A stretch of 64,000 nucleotides of DNA from Runella sp. CRIBMP (GCF_009905605.1 NZ_JAAAKZ010000012.1:119492-183491); one strand, 5' to 3'. Shown: positions 1 through 8,760, numbered from the stretch's first letter. Notes: a model not told the origin generated them from the sequence alone. Numbers and translations are program-made.

Positions 1-2
1 TC

Positions 3-1991
3 ACTTCTGAAAACAATTTTGAGATTGTGATGAAGCCCGAGGGCCAACTGGGCGAGGTGGTTATACGCGGCACCTCTTCCCAAATTGACCGCCTGAACCC
101 GATTCAAACCGAAATCATTACGACTAAAGCCTTGGCTAAGGCGGCCTGCTGTAACTTATCGGAAAGTTTTGAAACCAATGCATCAGTATCCGTAAGTTAC
201 AGCGATGCCGTAACGGGTGCCAAACAAATCCAGTTTTTAGGTTTAGGTGGCCAATATGTCCAAACTAACGTCGAAAACGTACCCACCATTCGTGGGTTAG
301 CGTCTACGTTTGGAATGAGCTATATTCCAGGCACTTGGATTCAGTCCATTGATGTAGCCAAAGGAGCGGGGTCGGTGGTCAATGGCTACGAAAGCATGAC
401 GGGCGCCATCAATGTAGAGCTCGTAAAACCCGATGCACGCGAGAAACTGTATTTCAACACTTACGTTAATCATTTGGGGCGCGGCGAAGTTAATCTGAAC
501 CTTAATCGAAAGTTATCCGACAAATGGGCTACGGGCTTTCTTACCCACGCCAGCACGCTACAAAATCGTGTTGACAACAACGGTGATGGCTTTCTGGATT
601 TACCACTTTATACCCAATTCAACGGTATCAATCGTTGGCAATACAAAAGCGACAAAATGATGGCTCAGTTTGGGGTTAAAGCACTCTACGAAGACCGATT
701 GGGCGGGCAGACAGGGTTCCGCCCAGACGAACATCGCGGAACGGCCCAATTTTATGGCTTTGGAAATAAGACCAACCGAATCGAGCTTTTTTCTAAAACT
801 GCCAAATTGTACCAAGACAAACCCTACAAAGGCTTAGGACTGGTATTGAATGCCTCATTGCATAACACAGACTCTTACTTTGGGTTTGTAAATTATGACG
901 GTCGGCAGCGGACCCTTTATGGAAATTTGATTTATCAATCCATCATTAATAATACAAATCACCAGTTCAAAACAGGCATCAATTACTTGCTGGATGATTA
1001 CCGCGAAACCTACAAAGACAGCCTCATGACGCGCACTGAATCGGTTCCGGGAGCATTTTTCGAGTACACTTACAACCACTTGGATAAATTTACGCTCGTG
1101 GCTGGTTTACGTGCCGATTATCACAATTTGTTTGGTGCTTTTGCCACGCCACGCCTACACCTTCGGTGGCAGCCTTGGGAAAACACTACCTTGCGGCTGT
1201 CGGGAGGACGTGGTCAACGCACTCCCAATGCTTTTGCCGAATACTATGGATATTTAGTAAGCGGACGTACGGTTCGTTTTTGGGGACAAACCATTCAGCC
1301 TGAAGTAACTTGGAACTACGGCCTCAGCCTGACCCAAACCTTCCATTGGTTTGATAAGCACTGGGATTTGGTGCTCGACTATTACCGAACCGATTTTCAA
1401 AATCAACTCATTGTCGACACCGACCACGCCACACCGTTGGCTTCGCACCTGTATTTTTACAATTTGAAAGGTAAATCTTTCTCCAATAGCTTTCAGATTG
1501 AGCTGAATACGCTATTATCCAAACGTACCGAGGTAAAATTGGCATACCGTTTGTTCGACGTATGGCAAACCATGGGACAACCTTTCGGAAATTCTGTGTT
1601 ACAACAACGCATGATGGTACCCCGCGACCGGGTATTGTTCAATATTGGGTACAATCTTCCGTACGACAAATGGAAGTTGGATTTGACCGTTCAGTGGAAT
1701 GGTCAAGCGCGCATCACCGATCCGATGCAGTCATTGCAGGCCACCATTGATCGCAAGCCAATGCCAATTTTGTATTCACAATCGTTTATGAATATAAATG
1801 CACAGGCATCACGAGCGTTTAAAAAGTTTGAAGTATACCTAGGAGGTGAAAATTTGGCAAACTTTAAACAACCCAACCCAATCATTCACGCAGAAGACCC
1901 CTTCAATAAATATTTTGATGCAGGGCAAACTTGGGGTCCCGTGGTTGGTCGCATGATTTACGCAGGTATCCGGGTAAAAATCAAAGATTAG
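3..1991 (+). CDS. TonB-dependent outer-membrane receptor, 5'-truncated by window edge
   Basis: The reading frame is open to the window edge, so the true start, signal peptide and any carboxypeptidase-like N-terminal domain lie upstream. The visible part begins just before the plug domain (LGEVVIRGTSS, then a CCNLSESFETN segment, then ENVPTIRGLAS and GAGSVVNGYESMTGAINVEL) and continues as a long beta-barrel to the stop. Such receptors import substrates across the outer membrane using TonB-ExbBD energy. The next gene, 41 bp downstream, encodes a secreted heavy-metal-binding domain, so a metal, perhaps copper, is the likely substrate. That assignment is inference from context; the receptor family is clear. 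Confidence 0.9.
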   Translation, partial: TSENNFEIVMKPEGQLGEVVIRGTSSQIDRLNPIQTEIITTKALAKAACCNLSESFETNASVSVSYSDAVTGAKQIQFLGLGGQYVQTNVENVPTIRGLASTFGMSYIPGTWIQSIDVAKGAGSVVNGYESMTGAINVELVKPDAREKLYFNTYVNHLGRGEVNLNLNRKLSDKWATGFLTHASTLQNRVDNNGDGFLDLPLYTQFNGINRWQYKSDKMMAQFGVKALYEDRLGGQTGFRPDEHRGTAQFYGFGNKTNRIELFSKTAKLYQDKPYKGLGLVLNASLHNTDSYFGFVNYDGRQRTLYGNLIYQSIINNTNHQFKTGINYLLDDYRETYKDSLMTRTESVPGAFFEYTYNHLDKFTLVAGLRADYHNLFGAFATPRLHLRWQPWENTTLRLSGGRGQRTPNAFAEYYGYLVSGRTVRFWGQTIQPEVTWNYGLSLTQTFHWFDKHWDLVLDYYRTDFQNQLIVDTDHATPLASHLYFYNLKGKSFSNSFQIELNTLLSKRTEVKLAYRLFDVWQTMGQPFGNSVLQQRMMVPRDRVLFNIGYNLPYDKWKLDLTVQWNGQARITDPMQSLQATIDRKPMPILYSQSFMNINAQASRAFKKFEVYLGGENLANFKQPNPIIHAEDPFNKYFDAGQTWGPVVGRMIYAGIRVKIKD

Positions 1992-2032
1992 GAAACTTTT
2001 AAACTAAAATTTACACATAAATCAATCAAGCA

Positions 2033-2386
2033 ATGAAACAGTTAACATTCGTAGTCGCGTTAGTTTTGACAATCGTTTTTGGGGCGGTAGCCAACAAACC
2101 TGGTAAAGACAAAGAGGTAAAAATCAAGACCTCGGCTGTCTGCGACATGTGCAAAGAGCGCATTGAGAAAAACCTCACCCTTAGTAAAGGTATCTCAGAA
2201 GCGGTACTAAATCTGGAAGACAAAGTGGTAACCGTCAAATACAACCCCAAAAAAACCGACGAAGCCCAAATCCGTAAAGTGATTACCGAAACGGGTTACG
2301 ACGCCGACAATTTGGTGTGCAGCCAAACGGCCCACGACAAGTTGCCAGAGTGCTGCCAAAAAACAAGCGAAGCGCATTCGCACTAA
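2033..2386 (+). CDS. Secreted heavy-metal-associated (HMA) domain protein
   Basis: This 117-residue protein has an N-terminal signal peptide (about residues 1-20, ending near GAVAN) and one HMA fold domain. The metal-binding motif CDMC is at residues 37-40 (family pattern CxxC), and the usual GISEAVLNLEDKVVTVKY strand pattern follows. The C-terminus adds Cys and His residues (NLVCSQ, PECCQK, HSH) that could bind further metal. HMA domains bind Cu(I) or Zn(II). The signal peptide puts it in the periplasm, next to the outer-membrane receptor encoded just upstream, and the two are probably one operon. A strong terminator follows. Copper handling is likely but not proved by sequence alone. Confidence 0.88.
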   Translation: MKQLTFVVALVLTIVFGAVANKPGKDKEVKIKTSAVCDMCKERIEKNLTLSKGISEAVLNLEDKVVTVKYNPKKTDEAQIRKVITETGYDADNLVCSQTAHDKLPECCQKTSEAHSH

Positions 2387-2391
2387 AAATC

Positions 2392-2426
2392 AAAAAAGCC
2401 CTTTCAAAAAATGAAAGGGCTTTTTT
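2392..2426 (+). terminator. Intrinsic terminator, shared by converging genes
   Basis: A 15-bp perfect stem (2392-2406 with 2412-2426, core AGCCCTTTCA) with a five-A loop lies right after the HMA gene. The A-rich left arm and T-rich right arm let it work in both directions, so it can also end the converging hydrolase gene. Confidence 0.85.
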
Positions 2427-2445
2427 GATGTATATTCAACCAAAG

Positions 2446-4905
2446 TTACTGCGCTTTCACCGCATCCACTTTGGTAATTTGCCAATTTGTATCAAAAAAG
2501 CCTGCTTGTTTTACGCCTTTGGTGCCTTCTTTCAGCATATCTGCTCCGAAAATAAAGTAGTCGGGGAAACCACTCCCACCCGTAAAATATTGGTTTGACT
2601 CGGTAGCCAACATTCCTGCCAAACCTGAACCAGCCACAACCGCCACTGAAGCAACGGGGCTGTCGGGGCGCGGATAAGTAAAGTAAGCCGCCAAATCATC
2701 GCCCACGATTTGCTCCTCTCCTATTTTGATACTTCCCCGCTGAATTTGAATCGGACTTTGGCTCAACAAAGCAGACCAAGCGCCGTTTGTGGTGGCATTT
2801 CCAAACAAAACAACGCCACGATCAGCGTAAGCCGTAGGGGTAAACTCCCGGTCAGAGATGACATCAACGGCCCCGTTGCCGCGATAATACCAAGTTTCGG
2901 CATCATAGCGGGCTTTGTTGTACGCCCATTCGTTTTCTTCTTTGGTACCCGTCGTTCCATAGACAAACACCATGCGGTGATTAAACGCGGCCTTAAATGT
3001 ACCGTTGCGGTGCGAGCCTCGTTGGGCCAGTGCTGGTTTTTCGACCGCTTCCCACTTTTCTTTTTTTGTAAAATACAGCGGCTTCTCATCCAAAATGCAG
3101 GCGGCGCATACCACCGTTTCGTCCACTGTTGCTTTAAATGCCTGACCTTTTGCAAACGCCCCCGGCATTATCATAACGGTACGGACATTGTCGGTGGTAA
3201 TGATTACACTTTTGTCATTCACATTTCTTTTGGCCTGAATACGGCTGTAATTGAGCGGAGTTTCCTGTTGCTCAATGCCCGCCCACAAATAGTTGGCCGA
3301 AATAGCTGGATTGGCCGTTGTAAAATCAATAATATCCTTTTCTTCGGCATTTTTGCTGCGATGCCATTTAAAAAAGTCAAACAATGCAGGCCAATCTACG
3401 CTATGGTCGCCGTACCAATGCGAGCCGTTTGGGTATTCATAATACGAAAAATCGTTGTGAAAAGCCCCCAATACTTTACGCATCGTACGCGCATATTCTA
3501 CCGAAACGGTACGGTCGGCATCTCCGTGCAACACGTAAATACCGCTGGCTTTATAATTTGAGGCCAAAGCCATTACATTACTAGGATTGCTGGCCCGAAG
3601 CAGCATTTTTTCCATTGGATTGGTACTATTTTCAGGAATCTTCCCATCGGCAGAGCCGTAGCCCATTAGCGTTGGATACCCCGCGCAGGGTGCAACCCCT
3701 GCCCATTTTCCTGGGTACGTTGCCCCCAAGTACCAAGACCCGTGTCCACCCATCGAGTGCCCCGTCAGGTATATTTTTTGGGGATGCGGTTTAAATTTCT
3801 TTTGCGCAACTTCCAATACTTCCAAAGCGTCAATTCTTCCCCAATCTTCCCAATTGAAACCCCTTGGCCGGCGATTGGTGGGCGCAACCAAAGTTCCCCA
3901 ATCTTTTGGTTTATAGGCTCTTGCTTGCCCGATTGCCTCTACACCCGCACCATGTACCGACAAAAACAGCGCAGCGGTGTCCGTTTGCCCACCTTTTTGG
4001 GGGGCCACCCCGAAATACTGAACGCTTCCATCAATGCCGCTGATAAACGTATTGCTGTAATGTTCATTGGCAGCAACCGCCTGCAATTTAATCGTACTTT
4101 GGTCAACGGTTTTGCCGTTTTGTAGCAAGGTAAGTTCACACACAACATCGCCTTTTTGCTGAACCGCGCTCGCATCCATTCTAAAACCTACTTTTCGAGA
4201 GTTCATTGCCGAAACAACAGGGACTTCAGAAATCATTTCTTTTCCCTGAATAACGGCCCGAATTTTCAAATTTGTCAAGGGTTTTTCGGTCAAATTAAAT
4301 AGCACTATTCCGCCCAAAAGTTGTCCGTTATTTTCTGTAAGCACTACATTTGGCAAAGTTATATCTGGAGTGCTTAACTGAATATTTTTTTCAGAAAAAA
4401 TCCACTCCGCCGAAACACCCTGAAAGCGTCCACCCATCCCCACTCTTACCAAAACCTCGTTCAGTCCTTTCTTCAACTTGACAGGACTATACATATACCC
4501 ATAGCGATTCGCATCTCCACCTCTAGGAGCGCCGTTAAAATACAATCCCGCGTGACCCGCCACGTGCAACAACGCCACGGTTTCTTTGGGGGAGGTGTAG
4601 GTTAGGTATAAATATCCATTCGTCAAAGCATTGTGCCGAAACCGCTGCGAGGTGTCGCTGGTGATACGTTGCCATTTCTGCTCTTTTCCTTGCGCATCAG
4701 TCAAAAAGACCTTTCCCTCTGCGGGTGTTTGGAATGTTTTGCGAATCAATTGGTAGGTTAATTGGTCAGTATAGATGGCTTCTCTCCCGTATTGGTGGCA
4801 AGGCCCAACCGCGAGTCCCTCTTTGAAGGGCACCACGGTCTGCGCAAAACCAAAATGAACGATAAACAAACCGCCAAAAATCAGTAAATAAAGAGCTTTT
4901 TTCAT
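2446..4905 (-). CDS. Secreted prolyl-oligopeptidase-like / alpha-beta hydrolase
   Basis: This 819-residue protein starts with a signal peptide (about residues 1-21, ending GFAQ). The first 280 residues are beta-rich with no motif I recognise. An alpha/beta-hydrolase domain follows: nucleophile elbow GHSMGG (Ser384), acid in LHGDADRT (Asp462 or Asp464) and a histidine in YPNGSHW (His496). This gives the full Ser-Asp-His triad in the right order. The C-terminal 300 residues look like an extra beta domain. It resembles periplasmic prolyl-oligopeptidase-like and esterase-like enzymes of Bacteroidota; the substrate (peptide or acyl ester) cannot be told. It is a single gene, divergent from the cold-shock gene. 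Confidence 0.8.
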   Translation of the reverse strand: MKKALYLLIFGGLFIVHFGFAQTVVPFKEGLAVGPCHQYGREAIYTDQLTYQLIRKTFQTPAEGKVFLTDAQGKEQKWQRITSDTSQRFRHNALTNGYLYLTYTSPKETVALLHVAGHAGLYFNGAPRGGDANRYGYMYSPVKLKKGLNEVLVRVGMGGRFQGVSAEWIFSEKNIQLSTPDITLPNVVLTENNGQLLGGIVLFNLTEKPLTNLKIRAVIQGKEMISEVPVVSAMNSRKVGFRMDASAVQQKGDVVCELTLLQNGKTVDQSTIKLQAVAANEHYSNTFISGIDGSVQYFGVAPQKGGQTDTAALFLSVHGAGVEAIGQARAYKPKDWGTLVAPTNRRPRGFNWEDWGRIDALEVLEVAQKKFKPHPQKIYLTGHSMGGHGSWYLGATYPGKWAGVAPCAGYPTLMGYGSADGKIPENSTNPMEKMLLRASNPSNVMALASNYKASGIYVLHGDADRTVSVEYARTMRKVLGAFHNDFSYYEYPNGSHWYGDHSVDWPALFDFFKWHRSKNAEEKDIIDFTTANPAISANYLWAGIEQQETPLNYSRIQAKRNVNDKSVIITTDNVRTVMIMPGAFAKGQAFKATVDETVVCAACILDEKPLYFTKKEKWEAVEKPALAQRGSHRNGTFKAAFNHRMVFVYGTTGTKEENEWAYNKARYDAETWYYRGNGAVDVISDREFTPTAYADRGVVLFGNATTNGAWSALLSQSPIQIQRGSIKIGEEQIVGDDLAAYFTYPRPDSPVASVAVVAGSGLAGMLATESNQYFTGGSGFPDYFIFGADMLKEGTKGVKQAGFFDTNWQITKVDAVKAQ

Positions 4906-5034
4906 GCGAGTGGATAGTTTTTAATATTTTTTAAAATAGGAACAAATATAATTTTTTTGCCGACAACACGAATAGTAAATATGCTTTCACATAAGAATAA
5001 AAATTAATATGTAGGATATGTAAATAATTAACCG

Positions 5035-5042
5035 TACTTTTA
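5035..5042 (+). promoter_or_regulatory. Candidate -7 box of the cold-shock gene
   Basis: TACTTTTA differs at one position from the Bacteroidota -7 consensus TAnnTTTG and lies 26 bp before the cold-shock start codon. No clear -33 TTG is seen. Confidence 0.35.
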
Positions 5043-5068
5043 TGGCCTAATACTTTAAAGAAAAGATA

Positions 5069-5260
5069 ATGCAAGAAGGCGTAGTAAAATTTTTCAATGA
5101 TACCAAAGGATTTGGTTTTATAACTCCATCAAATGGAAGCCAAGACATTTTTGTCCACGTTACAGGTCTTACTGAAGACATTCGTGAAAATGACAACGTG
5201 TCTTATGATGTCGAAAATGGTAAAAAAGGCTTAAATGCAGTTAACGTAAAAGTTATCTAA
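5069..5260 (+). CDS. Cold-shock domain protein (CspA family)
   Basis: The 63-residue product is a single cold-shock domain. It carries both nucleic-acid-binding motifs: RNP1 as KGFGFI (about residues 13-18) and RNP2 as DIFVHV (about residues 26-31). It starts MQEGVVKFFNDTKG, as CspA-type proteins do, and its length is standard. Such proteins bind single-stranded RNA or DNA in the cytoplasm and act as RNA chaperones. The gene stands alone with its own terminator. Whether it is cold-induced cannot be read from the sequence. Confidence 0.95.
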   Translation: MQEGVVKFFNDTKGFGFITPSNGSQDIFVHVTGLTEDIRENDNVSYDVENGKKGLNAVNVKVI

Positions 5261-5284
5261 TTTTATTCATAAAAATCATTCTGT

Positions 5285-5320
5285 AAGAAAGCCGCTTCCT
5301 TCACTGGAAGCGGCTTTCTT
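5285..5320. terminator. Bidirectional terminator overlapping the end of the YhhN gene
   Basis: A 15-bp perfect stem (5285-5299 with 5306-5320, core GCCGCTTCC) with a 6-nt loop is flanked by T-runs on both sides. The stop and last five or so codons of the opposite-strand YhhN gene lie inside the right arm, so one sequence serves as protein code and terminator. Confidence 0.85.
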
Positions 5321-5978
5321 TTTTGATCATTCCCCAGACAATCAACCACTGGGCCGCGCTATAAGTCATCATGACAAAAAGCGTTGAGCCCTCAAAACGA
5401 TGTAGGAACTTATTGACCGCTATTCCAGAATCAGACGCGATAAATAATACAGCCCCCACCAAAACCCAAGCATAGCTTGTTGAATTCACGGAGCCTTTTC
5501 GGAGAGCGGCAGCTGCCCCCATCGCACAAAGGCAAATTGAATAAGCAACCACTGGACCCCAAAGACCCTGTTTATCAGCAGATTGAGTGATTGGTGAATA
5601 CAATATCACCAGAAAAATAAGCGCGTATAGTGCAAACGGTAACGTTAACCACCACCAAGTTGAACGTAACTGCGCTTTTCCAGTAGGGGTTAGTGTCTTG
5701 CTAAAAGCAATGATATAAAAAATTTGCATGACCAAAAAAGAGCCTAAACCCGCCACAAACAGGTCTTTTTCTCGAATCATTAAAAATATATCTCCACCTA
5801 GACCGAACCACATCCCTATCCATAAGTAAGGATAAGACTTGCGGTAGTCGCTCGTCCAAAAAAGTAGGGAAAGCATAATTAATGGCTTAAATAAATAAAC
5901 GCCCTGCCAGAAACCATCATAGCCAGAAGCAATTTCGGCCACCACAATAACCAAAAAAATAAGTAGTTTTAAACGCAT
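5301..5978 (-). CDS. YhhN family membrane protein (lysoplasmalogenase-like)
   Basis: This protein of about 225 residues is almost entirely hydrophobic, with about eight predicted membrane segments, and matches the YhhN/TMEM86 family in length and pattern (GMWFGLGGDIFLM, FIASDSGIAVNKF near the C-terminus). Family members include lysoplasmalogenases that cleave the vinyl-ether bond of lysoplasmalogens. I chose the start at MRLKLLIFLV (5978). The open frame runs 36 codons further upstream, but that extension is encoded by an intergenic palindrome (6013-6070) and has no membrane-protein character. The gene ends inside the shared terminator. Confidence 0.78.
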   Translation of the reverse strand: MRLKLLIFLVIVVAEIASGYDGFWQGVYLFKPLIMLSLLFWTSDYRKSYPYLWIGMWFGLGGDIFLMIREKDLFVAGLGSFLVMQIFYIIAFSKTLTPTGKAQLRSTWWWLTLPFALYALIFLVILYSPITQSADKQGLWGPVVAYSICLCAMGAAAALRKGSVNSTSYAWVLVGAVLFIASDSGIAVNKFLHRFEGSTLFVMMTYSAAQWLIVWGMIKKESRFQ

Positions 5979-6012
5979 AAAATCTGTCAGAAAAGTTAAG
6001 AAAATTAACATA

Positions 6013-6070
6013 TAGGGGCAGGGTTTGCCTCTGCCCGAAGTCACAAAAGCATCGGTAAACCCTGCCCCTA
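6013..6070. repeat. Intergenic palindromic element with perfect 14-bp terminal inverted repeats
   Basis: TAGGGGCAGGGTTT (6013-6026) is repeated exactly in inverted orientation at 6057-6070. The centre has another GC-rich stretch (GCCTCTGCCCG). GC content is far above its AT-rich flanks. The right end supplies the TAG stop codon of the epimerase gene. This looks like a REP-like or mini mobile palindrome rather than a terminator, as it has no T-run. Confidence 0.7.
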
Positions 6071-6472
6071 CGTTTGTTCTTGGCAAAGTTCAATCAACAC
6101 TCCGTTGGTGCCTTTAGGATGCAGAAAGCACACTAATTTATTGTCAGCTCCTTGCTTTGGGGTTTTATTTAATAGCACAAATCCCTCTTTTTCAAGTCGT
6201 TGCATTTCAGCCAAAATATTTTCTACCTCAAATGCTACATGGTGGATACCCTCCCCTTTTTTCTCAATAAATTTGGCAATGGGGCTATCGGGATTTGTCG
6301 CTTCAAGCAGCTCGATTTTCGTTTGATTAATTTTAAAAAAAGAAGTTGTTACTCCTTCCGACTCCACAGCCTCGTGTTTATAAGGCTGCGTATTAAAAAG
6401 TTTGGAAAATAATTCGTCAGAAGCAGCAATGTCTTTGACCGCTATTCCGAGATGTTCTACGTTAACAAACAT
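6068..6472 (-). CDS. mce: Methylmalonyl-CoA epimerase
   Basis: The 134-residue product has the vicinal-oxygen-chelate fold of methylmalonyl-CoA epimerases. It starts VEHLGIAVKDI with the first metal histidine, then has IHHVAFEVENI in the second half and ends VLIELCQ, where the metal-ligand glutamate sits. It interconverts the R and S forms of methylmalonyl-CoA, linking propionate metabolism and succinyl-CoA. Mutase genes are not nearby. The stop codon TAG is supplied by the adjacent palindromic element, so the last few residues after ELCQ may have been altered by its insertion. Confidence 0.9.
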   Translation of the reverse strand: MFVNVEHLGIAVKDIAASDELFSKLFNTQPYKHEAVESEGVTTSFFKINQTKIELLEATNPDSPIAKFIEKKGEGIHHVAFEVENILAEMQRLEKEGFVLLNKTPKQGADNKLVCFLHPKGTNGVLIELCQEQT

Positions 6473-6632
6473 AATTTTATCTTTTTTTTACAAAGCTAGA
6501 CGGATATTGAAAATAACCATCAGAGGTGGCAAATACCCCAACAATTTTACTCTAATTTTTGGGGTTAAATTATTTCAAACGTTTGCATATATCTTTTGTC
6601 ACAAAGGTTTATTTCTTAAAAACTTAATAATG

Positions 6633-6640
6633 TATATTTG
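6633..6640 (+). promoter_or_regulatory. Candidate -7 box of the myo-inositol oxygenase gene
   Basis: TATATTTG matches the Bacteroidota -7 consensus TAnnTTTG exactly and lies 44 bp before the start codon at 6685. A -33 element is not evident. Confidence 0.45.
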
Positions 6641-6684
6641 TTGAGTTATAAGCGACAACTCCAATTATACCTTTCATAGTACTC

Positions 6685-7569
6685 ATGAACGCAACGACTT
6701 TCAGCAATGCAGAAATAGCTCCTTTGGCAAGTTTAGATGAGTGGGAAGACGACCTTTTAGTTCGTTATCCCGATCCTGACAGCATCGCTCAGGCCAAAGC
6801 CAAGGAAGAATTCCGCAATTATGACACTCCCGCCCGCGACACGGTGACGGAGTTTTATCGTCTCAATCACAAGTATCAGACCTATGACTTTGTGATGGAA
6901 AAAGAGCGCGACTTCCTTAAGTTTGACAAAAAAGAAATGACCCTGTGGGAGTCATTTGATTTTCTTAATACGTTGGTCGATGATTCTGATCCAGACATTG
7001 ACCTTGATCAGCTTCAACACTTGCTCCAAACCTCTGAAGCCATCCGTGCCGATGGTCATCCTGATTGGTTTGTGTTGACGGGTTTATTGCATGACATGGG
7101 AAAAGTACTTTGTTTGTTTGGAGAACCCCAGTGGGCGGTAGTAGGCGATACTTTCCCCGTAGGTTGCAAGCATTCAGGCAAAATCGTTTTCCCTGAATTT
7201 TTCCAAGCCAACCCTGATGCGCACGATGAGCGCTATAATACCAAATATGGCGTGTATGAACCCAATTGCGGTCTGCGCAACGTACACATGTCGTGGGGGC
7301 ACGATGAGTATTTGTACCAAATGACCAAAAATTACTTGCCCGAGTCGGCGTTGTATATGATTCGTTATCACTCGTTTTATGCACAGCACCGCGAGAATGC
7401 CTACACGCATTTGATGGACGAGCATGACCACGAATATTTTAAGTGGGTAAAAGTTTTCAATCCTTATGATTTATACACGAAGTCGCCAAAGGTTCCAAAC
7501 TGGAAAGAACTTCGTCCTTATTACGAGGATCTAGCCGCTAAATATTTACCGGCAACTCTCAAATTTTAA
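6685..7569 (+). CDS. Myo-inositol oxygenase (MIOX)
   Basis: This 294-residue protein matches myo-inositol oxygenase along its whole length. All six ligands of the di-iron centre known from mammalian MIOX can be placed: His125 (DGHPDW), His136 and Asp137 (LLHDMGK), His206 (SWGHDEY), His229 (RYHSFY) and Asp262 (NPYDLY). The enzyme uses oxygen to open myo-inositol to D-glucuronate, in the cytoplasm. The gene has its own promoter-like box and terminator and is followed by a LacI-type regulator, which may control it. No uronate catabolic genes are adjacent. MIOX is mainly known from eukaryotes but does occur in Bacteroidota. Confidence 0.93.
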   Translation: MNATTFSNAEIAPLASLDEWEDDLLVRYPDPDSIAQAKAKEEFRNYDTPARDTVTEFYRLNHKYQTYDFVMEKERDFLKFDKKEMTLWESFDFLNTLVDDSDPDIDLDQLQHLLQTSEAIRADGHPDWFVLTGLLHDMGKVLCLFGEPQWAVVGDTFPVGCKHSGKIVFPEFFQANPDAHDERYNTKYGVYEPNCGLRNVHMSWGHDEYLYQMTKNYLPESALYMIRYHSFYAQHRENAYTHLMDEHDHEYFKWVKVFNPYDLYTKSPKVPNWKELRPYYEDLAAKYLPATLKF

Positions 7570-7605
7570 AACAAAAGAGCGGCTTTGAAGCCGCTCTTTT
7601 GTTTT
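7568..7605 (+). terminator. Intrinsic terminator after MIOX
   Basis: A long perfect stem (7568-7585 with 7588-7605, core GAGCGGCTT) overlaps the MIOX stop codon and ends in a T-rich arm. Confidence 0.85.
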
Positions 7606-7682
7606 AAAAGATACTCCCGTAAAAGAAAATCAGTATTGAGAAATAAATTGTACTTTAGTGCAATCCTCAAGTTATTATTGCC

Positions 7683-8741
7683 ATGGCTGCTGACCGCCCC
7701 GTTACGATTAAAGACATTGCCAAGAAGTTTAAATGCTCCCCTTCTACCGTATCAAGGGCGCTAAATAACCATCCTTTAATCAATGAGGATACCCGTCGAA
7801 ATCTTCAGGAGTATGCCCAAAAAGTTGGTTATCAACGCAATTCGGTTTCCCTCAGCCTTCTTAACAAACGAACAGGAACTTTGGGCGTAATCGTCCCTAC
7901 CCTCAATCATCAACACGAAACCGCCATCATCGAAGGCTTGCAATCCATTCTGCAACCTTTGGGGTATTTGATGAATATCTGTGTAAGCAACGAAAGCTAT
8001 CTCCTTGAAAAAGAATACGTTGAAAAACTCTTAGCCAACCGAGTTGAAGGTATTTTTCTTTCAATATCGCAAGAGACGTATGACTCAGGGCATTACGAAC
8101 ATCTGGAAAGTATCATTCAACGCAAAGTCCCCCTCATTTTTATTGACCGCGAATACGAAGGATTTGATGCTTGCCGGGTTACCATCGACGACTATTATGG
8201 TGCCTTTGCCGCCACTGAACACCTGATTAAAATAGGCTGCCAAAGAATTGCTCATCTAAAAGGGCCGCATGGTCTGGCCGTGACTGAGCAACGCTACAAA
8301 GGTTATGTTGATTGCCTTGCCAAATATCAATTTCCTTTGGATGAAGAGTTGATTGTCACGACCAATTTTGGGGTAGAAAGCGCCATTATTCCCACCCAAC
8401 GCCTTTTGGACCTGCCACATCCTCCCGACGGAATTTTTGGGGTGAATGATCAAGTAGCGATTGGGGCCATGTATGTTGTGAGAGAAAATGGACTCGAAGT
8501 GCCCAACCAAGTTGCAATTGTGGGATTTGATGACTCACCCATATCAGCCTACATTCACCCTACGCTTACCACCGTAAAACGCCCCGGAAAACAAATCGGC
8601 ACTGAGGCTTCTCGGATATTTTTAAGTCAATTAAAGGATTCCTCTGCCAATCAGCTTACTGAAAACATTGTTTTATCGGCCTCACTCATCGTCCGAGAGT
8701 CTACCTTAAGAACCAATATTTCCCCCGACCAAGGCTCTTGA
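7683..8741 (+). CDS. LacI family transcriptional regulator
   Basis: The 352-residue protein has an N-terminal LacI-type helix-turn-helix (VTIKDIAKKFKCSPSTVSRA, about residues 7-26) with a hinge region. A periplasmic-binding-protein-like sensor domain follows (GTLGVIVPTLNH, IFIDREYEG, AIVGFDDSPISAYIHP near the end). Such proteins bind palindromic operators and respond to a sugar or a related ligand. Its position 113 bp downstream of myo-inositol oxygenase on the same strand suggests inositol or glucuronate as the signal, which is inference. It converges with the desaturase gene with only 19 bp between the stops. Confidence 0.92.
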   Translation: MAADRPVTIKDIAKKFKCSPSTVSRALNNHPLINEDTRRNLQEYAQKVGYQRNSVSLSLLNKRTGTLGVIVPTLNHQHETAIIEGLQSILQPLGYLMNICVSNESYLLEKEYVEKLLANRVEGIFLSISQETYDSGHYEHLESIIQRKVPLIFIDREYEGFDACRVTIDDYYGAFAATEHLIKIGCQRIAHLKGPHGLAVTEQRYKGYVDCLAKYQFPLDEELIVTTNFGVESAIIPTQRLLDLPHPPDGIFGVNDQVAIGAMYVVRENGLEVPNQVAIVGFDDSPISAYIHPTLTTVKRPGKQIGTEASRIFLSQLKDSSANQLTENIVLSASLIVRESTLRTNISPDQGS

Positions 8742-8760
8742 TGGTAATTTTTGATGCGCG

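Noticed and set aside
2710..3561. A 283-codon open frame on the plus strand
   Set aside because: It lies fully antisense to the secreted hydrolase, whose catalytic motifs and signal peptide are clear. The antisense product has no recognisable domain.
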